Shown one piece after another: positions 1 through 7,283 of a DNA stretch of 23,094 nucleotides. This stretch comes from DATLFA01 sp039934635 (lineage in GTDB: Bacteria; Actinomycetota; Acidimicrobiia; Acidimicrobiales; WLNW01). How positions within the stretch are numbered: position 1 is the first letter of the stretch; each line of letters begins with the position of its first letter. Where the stretch lies: NCBI GenBank assembly GCA_039934635.1, contig JBDTLT010000073.1:1-23094 (forward strand). The letters run 5' to 3'. The notes beneath the pieces are model-generated. The model was not told the DNA's origin, made no database searches, and saw only the letters and a list, made by a program, of their open reading frames with translations. Made by a program: the position numbers and the translations under genes.

Positions 1-1
1 C

Positions 2-55
2 GACGACGACAAAGAGACGGGCACTTCGCCCGGCCAGCTGCTGCGCGCGCGCTGA
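2..55 (+). CDS. C-terminal tail of an upstream gene (partial)
   Basis: Reading frame 2 is open from the window edge and ends at TGA 53-55. It encodes 17 residues ending in GQLLRAR, with an acidic start (DDDKETG). The stop falls just before two hairpins that look like terminators, as expected for a gene end. Frame 1 is also open but runs on through both hairpins, so it is less likely. The product cannot be identified from so few residues. Confidence 0.4.
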   Translation, partial: DDDKETGTSPGQLLRAR

Positions 56-74
56 TCCGCGTCGCAACCGACAA

Positions 75-91
75 AGGCGGTTTCGCCTCTT
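75..91 (+). terminator. Short intrinsic-type hairpin after the upstream gene
   Basis: The arms AGGCG (75-79) and CGCCT (84-88) enclose a GTTT loop and are followed by the pyrimidine-rich run CTTCTTT. It lies 20 bases after the stop of the upstream + strand gene. The stem is only 5 bp, so termination may depend on the larger hairpin that follows. Confidence 0.4.
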
Positions 92-134
92 CTTTGTGCA
101 TTTGGCGCGCTATGAGCGCGCCAAATGCACAAAG
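92..134. terminator. Perfect 19-bp inverted repeat between convergent genes
   Basis: The left arm 92-110 (CTTTGTGCATTTGGCGCGC) is exactly complementary to the right arm 116-134, with a TATGA loop. It sits between the end of a + strand gene (55) and the end of the - strand esterase (143), the expected place for a bidirectional terminator. Neither arm is followed by a long T-tract. The perfect 19-bp pairing is longer than a usual terminator stem. Confidence 0.6.
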
Positions 135-142
135 TTCGAATC

Positions 143-1075
143 TCAGAGGGCCGCGACCAGTGCGCGCACCGCTTGCGCCTGCGCGTCCTTGGCCTTGTCG
201 AGGATCGACGTCATGCTGAAGAAGCCGTGGATCATGCCTGCGTAGCACGTCGATGTCGTCGGCACGCCGGCGGCCTGCAACAAGCGGGCGTAGTCATTGC
301 CCTCGTCGCGCAGCGGATCGTATTCGGCGGTGATGACGAGCGCCGGAGGCAGACCTGTCAGCTCGGCACGAATGGGAGCCGCGAAGTGGTGCGCGCGATC
401 GTCGTCACCGGCGAGGTAGTGGCCGTAGAACCAGTCCATCGCCGCGCTCGTCAAGAAGTAGCCGTCGCCGTTGTCGATCATCGATCGCCGCGTCAGGTCG
501 AAATCAGTGCACGGGTAGATGAGCAACTGGAACTTGATCGCGGGGCCACCCCGCTCGCGCGCCATCAACGCGACCGCGGCTGCGAGGTTGCCGCCGGCGC
601 TGTCCCCCGCAACGGCGAGGCGCGATGCGTCGACACCGAGCTCAGTCGCGTTTTCGACCACCCACTTCGTGGCGGCAAAGCAATCCTCGGGCGGGGTCGG
701 GAACTTGTACTCGGGGGCGAGGCGATAGTCGACCGACACGAACACCATGCCGGACGCGGCGGCCAGTGACTTGACCGTTGCGTCGTGGCTCTCGATGCTG
801 CCGATCACCCAGCCGCCACCGTGGAAGAAGACGACCACAGGGTGCGGACCCGGCGCATCGGTGGGCCAGTAGATGCGGATGGGGATCTGGCCCCCGTCGG
901 ACGCCGTGAACTTGCGGTCCTCGACCTTGGCCATCTCAGGCACGTCGACCGGTGGAACCTTGCGCTCTTCCATCTGACGGCGCATGTCTTCGGGCGTGAT
1001 CCCGGGCGTGTGAAGCTCGAAGCCCATCGCCTTCATCCCGTCGATCATCATCTTGGCCTGCGCGTCGAGTGGCAT
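143..1075 (-). CDS. Alpha/beta hydrolase, hormone-sensitive lipase family esterase
   Basis: A 310-residue serine esterase, probably cytoplasmic as no signal peptide is seen. The HSL oxyanion-hole motif HGGGW is at residues 85-89. The nucleophile Ser159 lies in GDSAGG, Asp253 in EYDPLRDEG and His283 in GMIHGFF, so the catalytic triad is complete. The family hydrolyses short- to medium-chain carboxylic esters; the substrate here is unknown. The frame is open upstream to 1180, but that would overlap the divergent transporter gene. ATG 1075 is preceded by a purine-rich GGATGGGGGAA and is preferred. A -10 hexamer TACTCT (1110-1105) lies about 30 bases upstream and overlaps the transporter's -10. 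The neighbouring pump and monooxygenase hint at catabolism or detoxification of an esterified compound (inference). Confidence 0.9.
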   Translation of the reverse strand: MPLDAQAKMMIDGMKAMGFELHTPGITPEDMRRQMEERKVPPVDVPEMAKVEDRKFTASDGGQIPIRIYWPTDAPGPHPVVVFFHGGGWVIGSIESHDATVKSLAAASGMVFVSVDYRLAPEYKFPTPPEDCFAATKWVVENATELGVDASRLAVAGDSAGGNLAAAVALMARERGGPAIKFQLLIYPCTDFDLTRRSMIDNGDGYFLTSAAMDWFYGHYLAGDDDRAHHFAAPIRAELTGLPPALVITAEYDPLRDEGNDYARLLQAAGVPTTSTCYAGMIHGFFSMTSILDKAKDAQAQAVRALVAAL

Positions 1076-1104
1076 CGTTCCCCCATCCAGTCGTTCAGGC
1101 AAGC

Positions 1105-1114
1105 AGAGTAGCGT
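1105..1114. promoter_or_regulatory. Divergent promoter with overlapping -10 elements
   Basis: On the + strand, TAGCGT (1109-1114) lies 6 nt before the GTG start of the MFS gene. On the - strand, TACTCT (1110-1105) lies upstream of the esterase. The two hexamers share the TA at 1109-1110, so one symmetric core may drive transcription both ways. No clear -35 was identified for either. The call rests on position and the TANNNT consensus only. Confidence 0.5.
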
Positions 1115-1120
1115 GGCGCG

Positions 1121-2644
1121 GTGTCTGGGGGGATCCGAACCGAACCGCGGCGCAACGCGGCCGGGCTGACGCCCAAACAAGTGCGCTTGGCGGTGGCGGG
1201 CATCTTCATCGCCAGCTTTGTGGCGACTATCGACGCGACCATCGTCGCCACCTCCTTACAGACGATCACCGGCGAGCTCGGCCGACCGGAGCAGGGCCCG
1301 CTCATCGTGTTGTCGTACCTCTTGGCGACAACGGCCTCGACACCTTTTTGGGGCCGGTTCGGCGACGTGCGCGGCCGCAAGTTCACGATGCAAATCCTCG
1401 TCGCGATGTTCTCGATCTCTTCGCTGGCGGTCGCGTTGTCCCAGTCGATGACCCAACTCGTCGGCGCGCGCCTGTTGCAGGGCTTGGCCGGCGGTGGCGT
1501 GATCACGATGTTCCGCTCGCTCATCGGCGACATCGCTTCACCGCGCGAGCGAGGCCGTTACCAGTGGATGGCGTCGGGCGTCTGGATCGCGGCGACCGCG
1601 ATGGGGCCGCTCGTCGGTGGGTACTTCGTCGACCATTCGTCATGGCGATGGTCATTCGCGATCAACATCCCACTCGGCGCGATCGCGATGGTCGTGTTGC
1701 ACTACGGCGTCCCCCCGTCGAGGCGCAATGCCGACCGCAGCCTCGACATCGGCGGCACGCTCTTGCTCGGTGCGTCGGTGACCTCGCTCTCTGCGGCAAT
1801 GCTGACGTGGGGCGGTGAGGCGGGCGACTGGGGCAACGAAGTCATTGTCGCGTTCGTCGTTTTGACGGTGGTCTGCTTCGGCGCCTTCGTCCTGTGGGAA
1901 CGGCGCGAGGACGAACCGCTCGTGCCCAGCCGCCACCTCCGCAACCGCAACGTGGTCACGACGAACTTGATCACGTTCGTGAGTGCAGTGTTCACGTATC
2001 AGGTCGTCGTGTTCGCCCCGATCTTCGTGCAAGTCGTCAAACTCGACGGCGCGACCCGCTCGGGCCTGGTCATCATGCCGCTCATCGCCGGCAACTTCGT
2101 GAGCTCGTTCGTCAGCGGCCGCATCATCACACGCACCGGCCGCTATCGCGAGTTGGTGATCCTCGGCTCCGCATTGTCGTGCCTCGGCACATTCTTGTTG
2201 TCGGGCATCGACGCAGCCAGCGGACGAGCGACTCTCGCGATCGCGATCGGGGTCATGGGTTTCGGCAACGGCATGGTCAGCCCGACCATGTTCCTCGTCA
2301 ACCAGAACTCGGTGCCCCAACGCGACCTCGGCACGGCCTCGTCGATCAACACGTTGTTCCGCAGCATCGGCAACGTGATCGGTGTCGGGCTCGTCGGCGC
2401 GGTCTTCGCCAACACGCTCACGTCGAAGTTGCGCGCCGCAGGACTCGCCGAACTCGACCCGGAGCGCCTGCGCGCCCGGCCAACCGACATCGCCGCGCTT
2501 CCTCCGGATCAACGGCGCGTCGTGATCAACGCGTTCGACAGCGGGCTCTCTGCGGGCTTCCGAATGGTCGTGATATTCGGCATCATCGGGCTCGCGCTGG
2601 CCTTCGCCTTGCGCCAAGAGCCGCTACGTGAGTCCATGGATTAG
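1121..2644 (+). CDS. MFS transporter, DHA2 (EmrB/QacA-type) drug:proton antiporter family
   Basis: A 507-residue inner-membrane protein with about 14 hydrophobic segments, the usual size for the 14-TM DHA2 family. TM1 carries TIDATIVATSLQTI, matching the family's LDTTIVNVALPTI-like signature. The MFS motif A variant GRFGDVRGRKF lies near residues 78-88. The GARLLQGLAGGGV segment with a downstream PRERGR loop follows near residues 115-145. These proteins export lipophilic compounds in exchange for protons; the substrate is not predictable. The GTG start has no Shine-Dalgarno sequence, but TAGCGT lies 6 nt upstream, so a leaderless mRNA is likely. It diverges from an esterase and is followed by a luciferase-like monooxygenase on the same strand. 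Confidence 0.92.
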   Translation: MSGGIRTEPRRNAAGLTPKQVRLAVAGIFIASFVATIDATIVATSLQTITGELGRPEQGPLIVLSYLLATTASTPFWGRFGDVRGRKFTMQILVAMFSISSLAVALSQSMTQLVGARLLQGLAGGGVITMFRSLIGDIASPRERGRYQWMASGVWIAATAMGPLVGGYFVDHSSWRWSFAINIPLGAIAMVVLHYGVPPSRRNADRSLDIGGTLLLGASVTSLSAAMLTWGGEAGDWGNEVIVAFVVLTVVCFGAFVLWERREDEPLVPSRHLRNRNVVTTNLITFVSAVFTYQVVVFAPIFVQVVKLDGATRSGLVIMPLIAGNFVSSFVSGRIITRTGRYRELVILGSALSCLGTFLLSGIDAASGRATLAIAIGVMGFGNGMVSPTMFLVNQNSVPQRDLGTASSINTLFRSIGNVIGVGLVGAVFANTLTSKLRAAGLAELDPERLRARPTDIAALPPDQRRVVINAFDSGLSAGFRMVVIFGIIGLALAFALRQEPLRESMD

Positions 2645-2657
2645 CGTGAGAAAAGAT

Positions 2658-2686
2658 CGTCCGTGAAAGACCCGTCCGTGAAAGAC
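2658..2686 (+). repeat. Two tandem copies of a 14-bp repeat upstream of the monooxygenase
   Basis: CGTCCGTGAAAGAC occurs exactly at 2658-2671 and 2673-2686, a 15-bp period, in the 53-bp gap between the MFS stop and the monooxygenase start. Each copy contains GTGAAAGAC. The GTG at 2663 opens a 12-codon frame that ends at TGA 2699-2701, overlapping the next gene's GTG. It could be a small duplication or a tandem regulator site. Confidence 0.6.
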
Positions 2687-2697
2687 GAGGTGTGCTC

Positions 2698-3813
2698 GTG
2701 AAGTTCGCCATGTTCTACGAGATCCCCGTGGCCCGCCCCTGGGATCGAGAGTCCGAATTCCGGGCCTACCAAGAGACCATCGAGCAGGTGCAGCTGGGCG
2801 ACAAGCTCGGGTTCCACAGCTTTTGGACGGTCGAGCATCACTTCCTCGACGAGTACTCGCACTGCTCCAACCCCGAGGTGCTCTACGGGCACATCGCCGC
2901 GCTGACCAAGAACATCCGCATCGGCTACGGCGTGCGGCTCTTGCCAAAACCGTATAACCACCCCGTGCGCACCGCCGAGAGTGTCGCGGTGCTCGATCTG
3001 GTCAGCAACGGTCGCGTCGAGTTCGGTACGGGTCGATCGTCGACGAGGGCCGAGCTCGAAGGCTTCGGTGTCAACCCGCGCGAAACCCGCGAGATGTGGG
3101 ACGAGGCACTGCATCACATCGTCGGCTGTTGGACCAACGACGAGTACGAATTCGACGGCAAGTACTGGTCGATGCCAAGGCGCCGCGTGCACCCCAAGCC
3201 GCGGCAAGACCCGCATCCACCGATCTGGGGCGCCACTTCATCGGTCGAGGGCCACTACGAGATCGGCAAGCGCGGCATCGGGCTGTTGTCGTTCACGGTG
3301 GGCAACCCTCCCGAACAACTCGCCGAACGACTCGAGAACTATCGAAAGGGCCAGGCCGACTGCGATCAACCGGTGGGCAAGTTCCGCAACGCGACGGCGG
3401 CGACGTTCACCATGGTCCACTGCAACGACACGAACGAAAAGGCGAAGGCGGTCGCCGAAGAATCGTTCGTCTGGTACCCCGGTGCCGCGGGTCGCGAGAT
3501 CGCGTCATTGGCCGATTGGATGGAAGAACGTGAAGGCAAAGGTGGCGACCTCGGCAACTACACCTACGCCGCCGACGCCAAACAGCGGCGCGATTCGGGT
3601 CAAATGGGCCAGCTGACCATGGACTACCTCTACGACTCCGGCGCCGGCGTCGTGGGTGATCCGGATCGCTGCATCGAGATCTGCAAGCGCTACGAGGCGG
3701 TCGGCTGCGAACTGCTCTTCTGCCTGCTCAACCCGTACAAGATCCCGCACGCCGAGGTCATGCGGTCCATCGAGTTGCTGGGCAAGCACGTCATCCCCGA
3801 GTTCGACAAGTGA
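2698..3813 (+). CDS. LLM-class flavin-dependent monooxygenase (bacterial luciferase family)
   Basis: A 371-residue TIM-barrel protein of the luciferase-like monooxygenase superfamily. It begins MKFAMFYEIPVARPW. Family features include GFHSFWTVEHHFLDEYS near residue 40, the RIGYGVRLLPKPYNHPVRTAE strand-loop, and LDLVSNGRVEFGTGRS, the usual LDxLSxGRxxxGxGRG region. Members oxidise substrates with reduced FMN and O2 or use F420; which applies here is not visible. Length and the ExHH start resemble flavin-dependent members more than the two shorter oxidoreductases in this window. GTG 2698 is preferred because GACGAGG ends 7 nt before it. GTG 2692 would have almost no spacing. The flavin reductase at 6760-7245 could supply reduced flavin (inference). 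Confidence 0.88.
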   Translation: MKFAMFYEIPVARPWDRESEFRAYQETIEQVQLGDKLGFHSFWTVEHHFLDEYSHCSNPEVLYGHIAALTKNIRIGYGVRLLPKPYNHPVRTAESVAVLDLVSNGRVEFGTGRSSTRAELEGFGVNPRETREMWDEALHHIVGCWTNDEYEFDGKYWSMPRRRVHPKPRQDPHPPIWGATSSVEGHYEIGKRGIGLLSFTVGNPPEQLAERLENYRKGQADCDQPVGKFRNATAATFTMVHCNDTNEKAKAVAEESFVWYPGAAGREIASLADWMEEREGKGGDLGNYTYAADAKQRRDSGQMGQLTMDYLYDSGAGVVGDPDRCIEICKRYEAVGCELLFCLLNPYKIPHAEVMRSIELLGKHVIPEFDK

Positions 3814-3860
3814 CGCGCGGAACCCCCGCGGCCTGCCCGAGGGGGAACTGGGACCGCCGG

Positions 3861-3873
3861 TAGCCTGGAAGAG
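3861..3873 (+). promoter_or_regulatory. Putative leaderless -10 for the small membrane protein
   Basis: TAGCCT at 3861-3866 lies exactly 7 nt before GTG 3874, the spacing expected when transcription begins at the start codon. The intervening GGAAGAG is purine-rich but directly abuts the start codon, too close for a Shine-Dalgarno sequence. Confidence 0.45.
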
Positions 3874-4491
3874 GTGTCACGATTCGACTTCATTCGCCTA
3901 CGGGGCACAGTCATCGCCATCTCGACGTTCTTCACGATCGTGTCGTTGTACGTGATCATCGATCAGCGACCAGGGGGGCCGGTGTCGTCGGCCGAGCCCG
4001 GCACGCAGACCACCACGAGGCCGCTCGAGACGGCGACGACGATTCCGATCGACAATCGCCTCTGTGGCCTCGCGCAACGGCTGCTCAACGCCATGCCCAA
4101 AGACCAGCCGGGCATCGCGGTGGCGATGCAGGGGTTCTACACCGAGGCCGCCACCTTCACCGACGGCGATCTGCGGGGCGACCTCACGGCGGCTGCTCGC
4201 TTCTACAAAGAGGTCAACGACATCGCGGTCAAAGCGACTTGGGACGTCGATCGCATCGTTCGCAACAACGACGGCGCGCGGTGGAAAGCGTTGCTGACCG
4301 GCACACCCACCGGTATCGCGGAGTCGCGCCAGGACATCCGCGACCGCTGCCGTGTGAACCTCCCCGACCCGCCGTCGATCGAGGTCGACTCCGCCGGCCT
4401 GATACGCGACCCGAGGCTGGCAAAGTTGCTCGAGCAAGTCGACAAGGAACTCCCCGAGTCGGCACGCGCATCCACCACCACGCGGCCATAG
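3874..4491 (+). CDS. Hypothetical membrane-anchored protein
   Basis: A 205-residue protein of no recognised family. One hydrophobic segment at about residues 10-31 follows a basic N-terminus (SRFDFIRLRG). After it comes a Thr/Pro/Gly-rich linker (to about residue 55) and a largely helical outer domain with four widely spaced Cys or conserved-looking Asp/Arg patches. The topology suggests a single-pass protein or lipid-free signal anchor with its C-terminal domain outside the membrane. Its stop lies 2 nt before the ATG of the thioesterase, so the two are probably translated together. Nothing in the sequence gives a function. Confidence 0.72.
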   Translation: MSRFDFIRLRGTVIAISTFFTIVSLYVIIDQRPGGPVSSAEPGTQTTTRPLETATTIPIDNRLCGLAQRLLNAMPKDQPGIAVAMQGFYTEAATFTDGDLRGDLTAAARFYKEVNDIAVKATWDVDRIVRNNDGARWKALLTGTPTGIAESRQDIRDRCRVNLPDPPSIEVDSAGLIRDPRLAKLLEQVDKELPESARASTTTRP

Positions 4492-4493
4492 CG

Positions 4494-5321
4494 ATGTACC
4501 CGCCCGAGCGCCACGTACTCCGCGACTTCGCGGTCACCTCCGAGCGCGTCTCCCCCGCGCTCACGATCTGTTCCGCCCCCCTCGCTCCCGCGATCGCGCA
4601 CGCCTCGGGGCGCCCTCGTGTCGGCGCGCTCGCCGCCATCATCGATCTCGCGGGCGCGGCAACCGCGCTCTCGTCGGTGCGACCCGACTGGATCGCGACC
4701 GCCGACCTCTCGTTCACCTCGGGCGAGCCCGTCTCCGAAGGCCCGATCGTGGTTGCCGCGCATCTCGTGCGCGCCGGTGCCAATGTCGTCGTCGTGCGCG
4801 TCGATGTCGGGGACGGGCACGGCCGCGACGACATCGCGGTGATGCGCCCCGCGGGGCGCGGCCTGATGACGTTCGCCCGCATTCCCGGGTCGGCGAGTGC
4901 CGTCTCGTACCGCGATACTCCCCCGACGAGCCCCAAGCAATCGATGGCCCTGCCGACATCGGGCTTTGGCGTTCCCTTGCTCGAACAGCTCGGCATTCGG
5001 GTGCTCGATCCGGCCGCCGGCGTGATCGAGATCGACCGCACCGACTACACGCGCAACAGCTTCGGGTCGCTCAACGGCGGCGTCGTCGCCATCGCCGCCG
5101 AGGCCGCGGCCGAGGTCCTCGTCGCGTCGCGCGGACTCCCATTCGAAGGCGTCGACATCTCGGTGAACTATCTGAGCCAGACGCGGGTGGGCCCGGGTCG
5201 CACCACTGCAAGCCTCGTGCGTCTCGACGTGCATCACGCAGTCGTCGAAGTGCAACTCGTCGATGCCGGCAACGACAATCAGCTGCTGGCGTTGAGCACG
5301 GTCGTGCTGCAGGCGCTCTGA
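4494..5321 (+). CDS. Double-hotdog acyl-CoA thioesterase (PaaI-like)
   Basis: A 275-residue protein with two successive hotdog-type halves, at about 20-130 and 155-275. The second half carries NSFGSLNGGVVAIAAEAAAE at residues 188-207, the form of the PaaI-type N-x-x-G-x-x-x-G-G helix motif. The first half has a similar helix (VGALAAIIDLAGAATAL) with the Asn/Gly positions degenerate. The last two strands of each half end in beta-rich runs such as VVVVRVDVGDG. Such proteins hydrolyse acyl-CoA thioesters; chain length is unknown. ATG 4494 follows the preceding stop by 2 nt and has no strong Shine-Dalgarno sequence, suggesting translational coupling. It is convergent with the next gene, with 6 bp between stops. 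Confidence 0.78.
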   Translation: MYPPERHVLRDFAVTSERVSPALTICSAPLAPAIAHASGRPRVGALAAIIDLAGAATALSSVRPDWIATADLSFTSGEPVSEGPIVVAAHLVRAGANVVVVRVDVGDGHGRDDIAVMRPAGRGLMTFARIPGSASAVSYRDTPPTSPKQSMALPTSGFGVPLLEQLGIRVLDPAAGVIEIDRTDYTRNSFGSLNGGVVAIAAEAAAEVLVASRGLPFEGVDISVNYLSQTRVGPGRTTASLVRLDVHHAVVEVQLVDAGNDNQLLALSTVVLQAL

Positions 5322-5327
5322 CGCGCC

Positions 5328-6224
5328 CTAGCCGATGAGGGCCGGCGCGAGCTCGCGCCAACCGACGGCCGGCGACTCGGTGCTACCCCGCGGCACCAAC
5401 ACCTGGATGCACACATGATCGGCGCCCGCGTCGTGATGCGCCTTGACCATCGCGGCGACACGGTCGACACCGCCCCACGCGACGAGCGCATCGATCAGAC
5501 GATCGCTGCCGCCGTCGGCGAAATCGTCGTCGCCAAAGCCGAGAGCGCGGAGGTTGTTGGTGTAGTTGGGCAGGTTGAGGTAGTACGAGAGATGCATGCG
5601 ACCCAGCTCGCGCGCTTTGGTCGCGTCACGTTCGATGGTGACGGCGACTTCGGGCGCCAGCAGCTTGTCGGGCCCGAGTACCTGCCGCGCGTGCGCCGTG
5701 TGTTCGGGCGGCACGTTGTAAGGATGCGCACCGTCGCTCAGCTCGGCGGCCAAGGTCATCATGCGGTCGCGCAGCGCACCGATCACCCGTACCGGTGCCA
5801 TCGACGGCGGCGGACCGAGATACATCGCGGCGTCCATTCCTTCGAGGTAGCCGCGCATCGTGGCAATCGGCTTGTCGTAGGTGTGACCGCGCATTCCTTC
5901 GACCATCGGCCGATGGCTCACGCCGAGCCCCAAGACGAAACGACCGGGGAAGGCCTCGGTCACTGTCTTGTGGCCCTGCGCCATCGAAATCGGATCACGG
6001 GCGTAGATGTTGGCGATACCGGTCGCCGCGGCCAGTGTCGTCGTACCCGCGAGCACGAGCGCGCACGCCACCAACGGGTCTTTGCCGACAGCCTCGGGCA
6101 CCCAAACTGCGCCGTAACCGAGCGATTCGATCTCGTTCGCGATCTCGATTGCCTGGGCATAGGGCGCACGATCGAGCGCTCCGGTCCACACGCCGACCCT
6201 GCCGATGCTCACGTCGCTTGCCAT
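5328..6224 (-). CDS. LLM-class F420-dependent oxidoreductase (MSMEG_4141-like)
   Basis: A 298-residue luciferase-fold protein. The N-terminus GRVGVWTGALDRAPYAQAIEIANEIESLGYGAVWVPEAVGKDPLVACAL-type region and the later GRFVLGLGVSH and LGPDKLLAPEVAV segments match the actinobacterial family typified by MSMEG_4141, whose members are predicted to use coenzyme F420. The substrate is unknown. ATG 6224 has GAGG 5 nt upstream, inside the last codons of the gamma-CA-like gene. That gene's stop is only 1 nt before this start, so this is the last gene of the operon beginning at 8219. F420 use is inferred from family resemblance, not from visible residues. Confidence 0.88.
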   Translation of the reverse strand: MASDVSIGRVGVWTGALDRAPYAQAIEIANEIESLGYGAVWVPEAVGKDPLVACALVLAGTTTLAAATGIANIYARDPISMAQGHKTVTEAFPGRFVLGLGVSHRPMVEGMRGHTYDKPIATMRGYLEGMDAAMYLGPPPSMAPVRVIGALRDRMMTLAAELSDGAHPYNVPPEHTAHARQVLGPDKLLAPEVAVTIERDATKARELGRMHLSYYLNLPNYTNNLRALGFGDDDFADGGSDRLIDALVAWGGVDRVAAMVKAHHDAGADHVCIQVLVPRGSTESPAVGWRELAPALIG

Positions 6225-6225
6225 C

Positions 6226-6750
6226 TCAGCCTCGATCTATGCGGCGCTGCTCGCGCCGGTACCGCTTGCCGCGCCCTACATAGTGCTCCGCGTCGCGCAG
6301 GTTCTGCTCGAGGCTGGCCCCACCCTCACGGATCTTCGCCGGCACGCCGAGCGCCATCGCACCCGCGGGCACCCGCAAGCGGTTGGTGACGACGGCGTTG
6401 GCCCCGACCAACGCACCGGTTTCGACCACTGCTTCGTGCAGGATGATCGACGCGGTGCCGATCAAGACGGCGTTGTGCACCGTGCAGCCTTCGAGGTGCG
6501 CCATGTGCCCGACCGTGCAGTCGTCGCCGATCACCGTCGGCAGCACCTCGGTGTTGTGCACGATGGCACCGTCCTGGATCGACGTGCGCGCGCCGACGAC
6601 GATGCCGGCACCATCGCCGCGCAAGACCGCGCCGGGCCAGATCGTCGACTCCGCGCCGATGGTGACCTTGCCGATCACGACCGCGTCAGGATGGACGAAC
6701 GCGGTGGGGTCGATCTGTGGAGTGATTTCGCCGAGGGCGTAGATGGGCAT
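6226..6750 (-). CDS. Gamma-carbonic-anhydrase-like left-handed beta-helix protein
   Basis: A 174-residue protein made mostly of hexapeptide repeats (for example VVIGKVTIGAES and AVLIGTASIILHEAVV), the left-handed beta-helix of the gamma-CA/YrdA/PaaY family. Two of the three canonical zinc histidines are present: His65 in SIQDGAIVH and His82 in VGH. The third is normally His in the family pattern GHxxxLHGC; here the segment reads GHMAHLEGC, placing Glu87 there, with an extra His85 nearby. Whether it binds zinc or hydrates CO2 is therefore uncertain. It is the third gene of a four-gene operon, 9 bp after the flavin reductase stop and 1 nt before the F420-type oxidoreductase start. Confidence 0.88.
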   Translation of the reverse strand: MPIYALGEITPQIDPTAFVHPDAVVIGKVTIGAESTIWPGAVLRGDGAGIVVGARTSIQDGAIVHNTEVLPTVIGDDCTVGHMAHLEGCTVHNAVLIGTASIILHEAVVETGALVGANAVVTNRLRVPAGAMALGVPAKIREGGASLEQNLRDAEHYVGRGKRYRREQRRIDRG

Positions 6751-6759
6751 CGAGTTCGC

Positions 6760-7245
6760 CTACGCGTCGTATCTTCCGTAGCCACCCTTGAAGAAGACGA
6801 GCGGGCTACCACTCTCGGAGTAGCCCAGATCTTCGACCCGACCGACGACGATGTGATGATCGCCACCTTCGAGCACCTCGGTGATCGTGCAATCGATCCA
6901 CGCGAGGACACCGTCGATGACGGGCGAGCCGGTGACCTTGGTGGACCACGGTACGTTCGCGAACTTGTCGGGTTCTTTGCTGGCCATCACCTTGCAGACA
7001 TCGACCTGATCGTCGCCGAGGATGTTGACGCAGAACACTCCGGCAGCATGAATGCGGGGCCAACTCGACGACGTGTTGCCCGGGCAGAACAGGACCAGCG
7101 GTGGATCGAGCGACAACGACGTGAACGATCCAACGGCCAGGCCGACCGGGCCGCCCTCGTCGGACGCGGTGATCACGGTGACGCCGGTCGGAAAGTGTCC
7201 GAGCGTCTGGCGGTATTGCGCGCTGTCGAAGCGATGGGTGCTCAC
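6760..7245 (-). CDS. Flavin reductase family protein (FMN-binding split barrel)
   Basis: A 161-residue protein of the flavin reductase-like domain family. The N-terminal FDSAQYRQTLGHFPTGVTVITA is the typical first helix and strand. SFTSLSLDPPLVLFCPG is the flavin-binding core, and the FCVNILGDDQ and GGDHHIVVGRVEDL segments follow in the usual order. Family members reduce FMN or FAD with NAD(P)H and pass it to two-component monooxygenases. GTG 7245 is chosen because AGGAG lies 6 nt upstream; the longer open frame to 7335 would run into the MBL gene. It is 38 bp downstream of the MBL-fold gene in the same operon. A partner among the luciferase-like proteins is plausible but not shown. Confidence 0.9.
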   Translation of the reverse strand: MSTHRFDSAQYRQTLGHFPTGVTVITASDEGGPVGLAVGSFTSLSLDPPLVLFCPGNTSSSWPRIHAAGVFCVNILGDDQVDVCKVMASKEPDKFANVPWSTKVTGSPVIDGVLAWIDCTITEVLEGGDHHIVVGRVEDLGYSESGSPLVFFKGGYGRYDA

Positions 7246-7283
7246 GATGACTCCTGGTGGCCGCGTGTCGGGGTAACGGGTGT

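Noticed and set aside
1076..1180. Longer esterase start up to 1180
   Set aside because: It would overlap the divergent MFS start and shared promoter, adds non-homologous residues, and ATG 1075 has a purine-rich ribosome site.
1652..2617. A 321-codon - strand frame inside the MFS gene
   Set aside because: The product is extremely charged and lacks any domain. It is a shadow of the transporter's coding frame.
3814..3860. CCCCC...GGGGG as a terminator after the monooxygenase
   Set aside because: The stem is 5 bp around a 13-nt loop with no T-tract; support is too weak to list.
4203..5255. Long - strand open frames (for example 350 codons) opposite the thioesterase
   Set aside because: High GC keeps antisense frames open. 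The composition is Arg/Ala/Asp-rich without domains, and the + strand gene has clear hotdog features.
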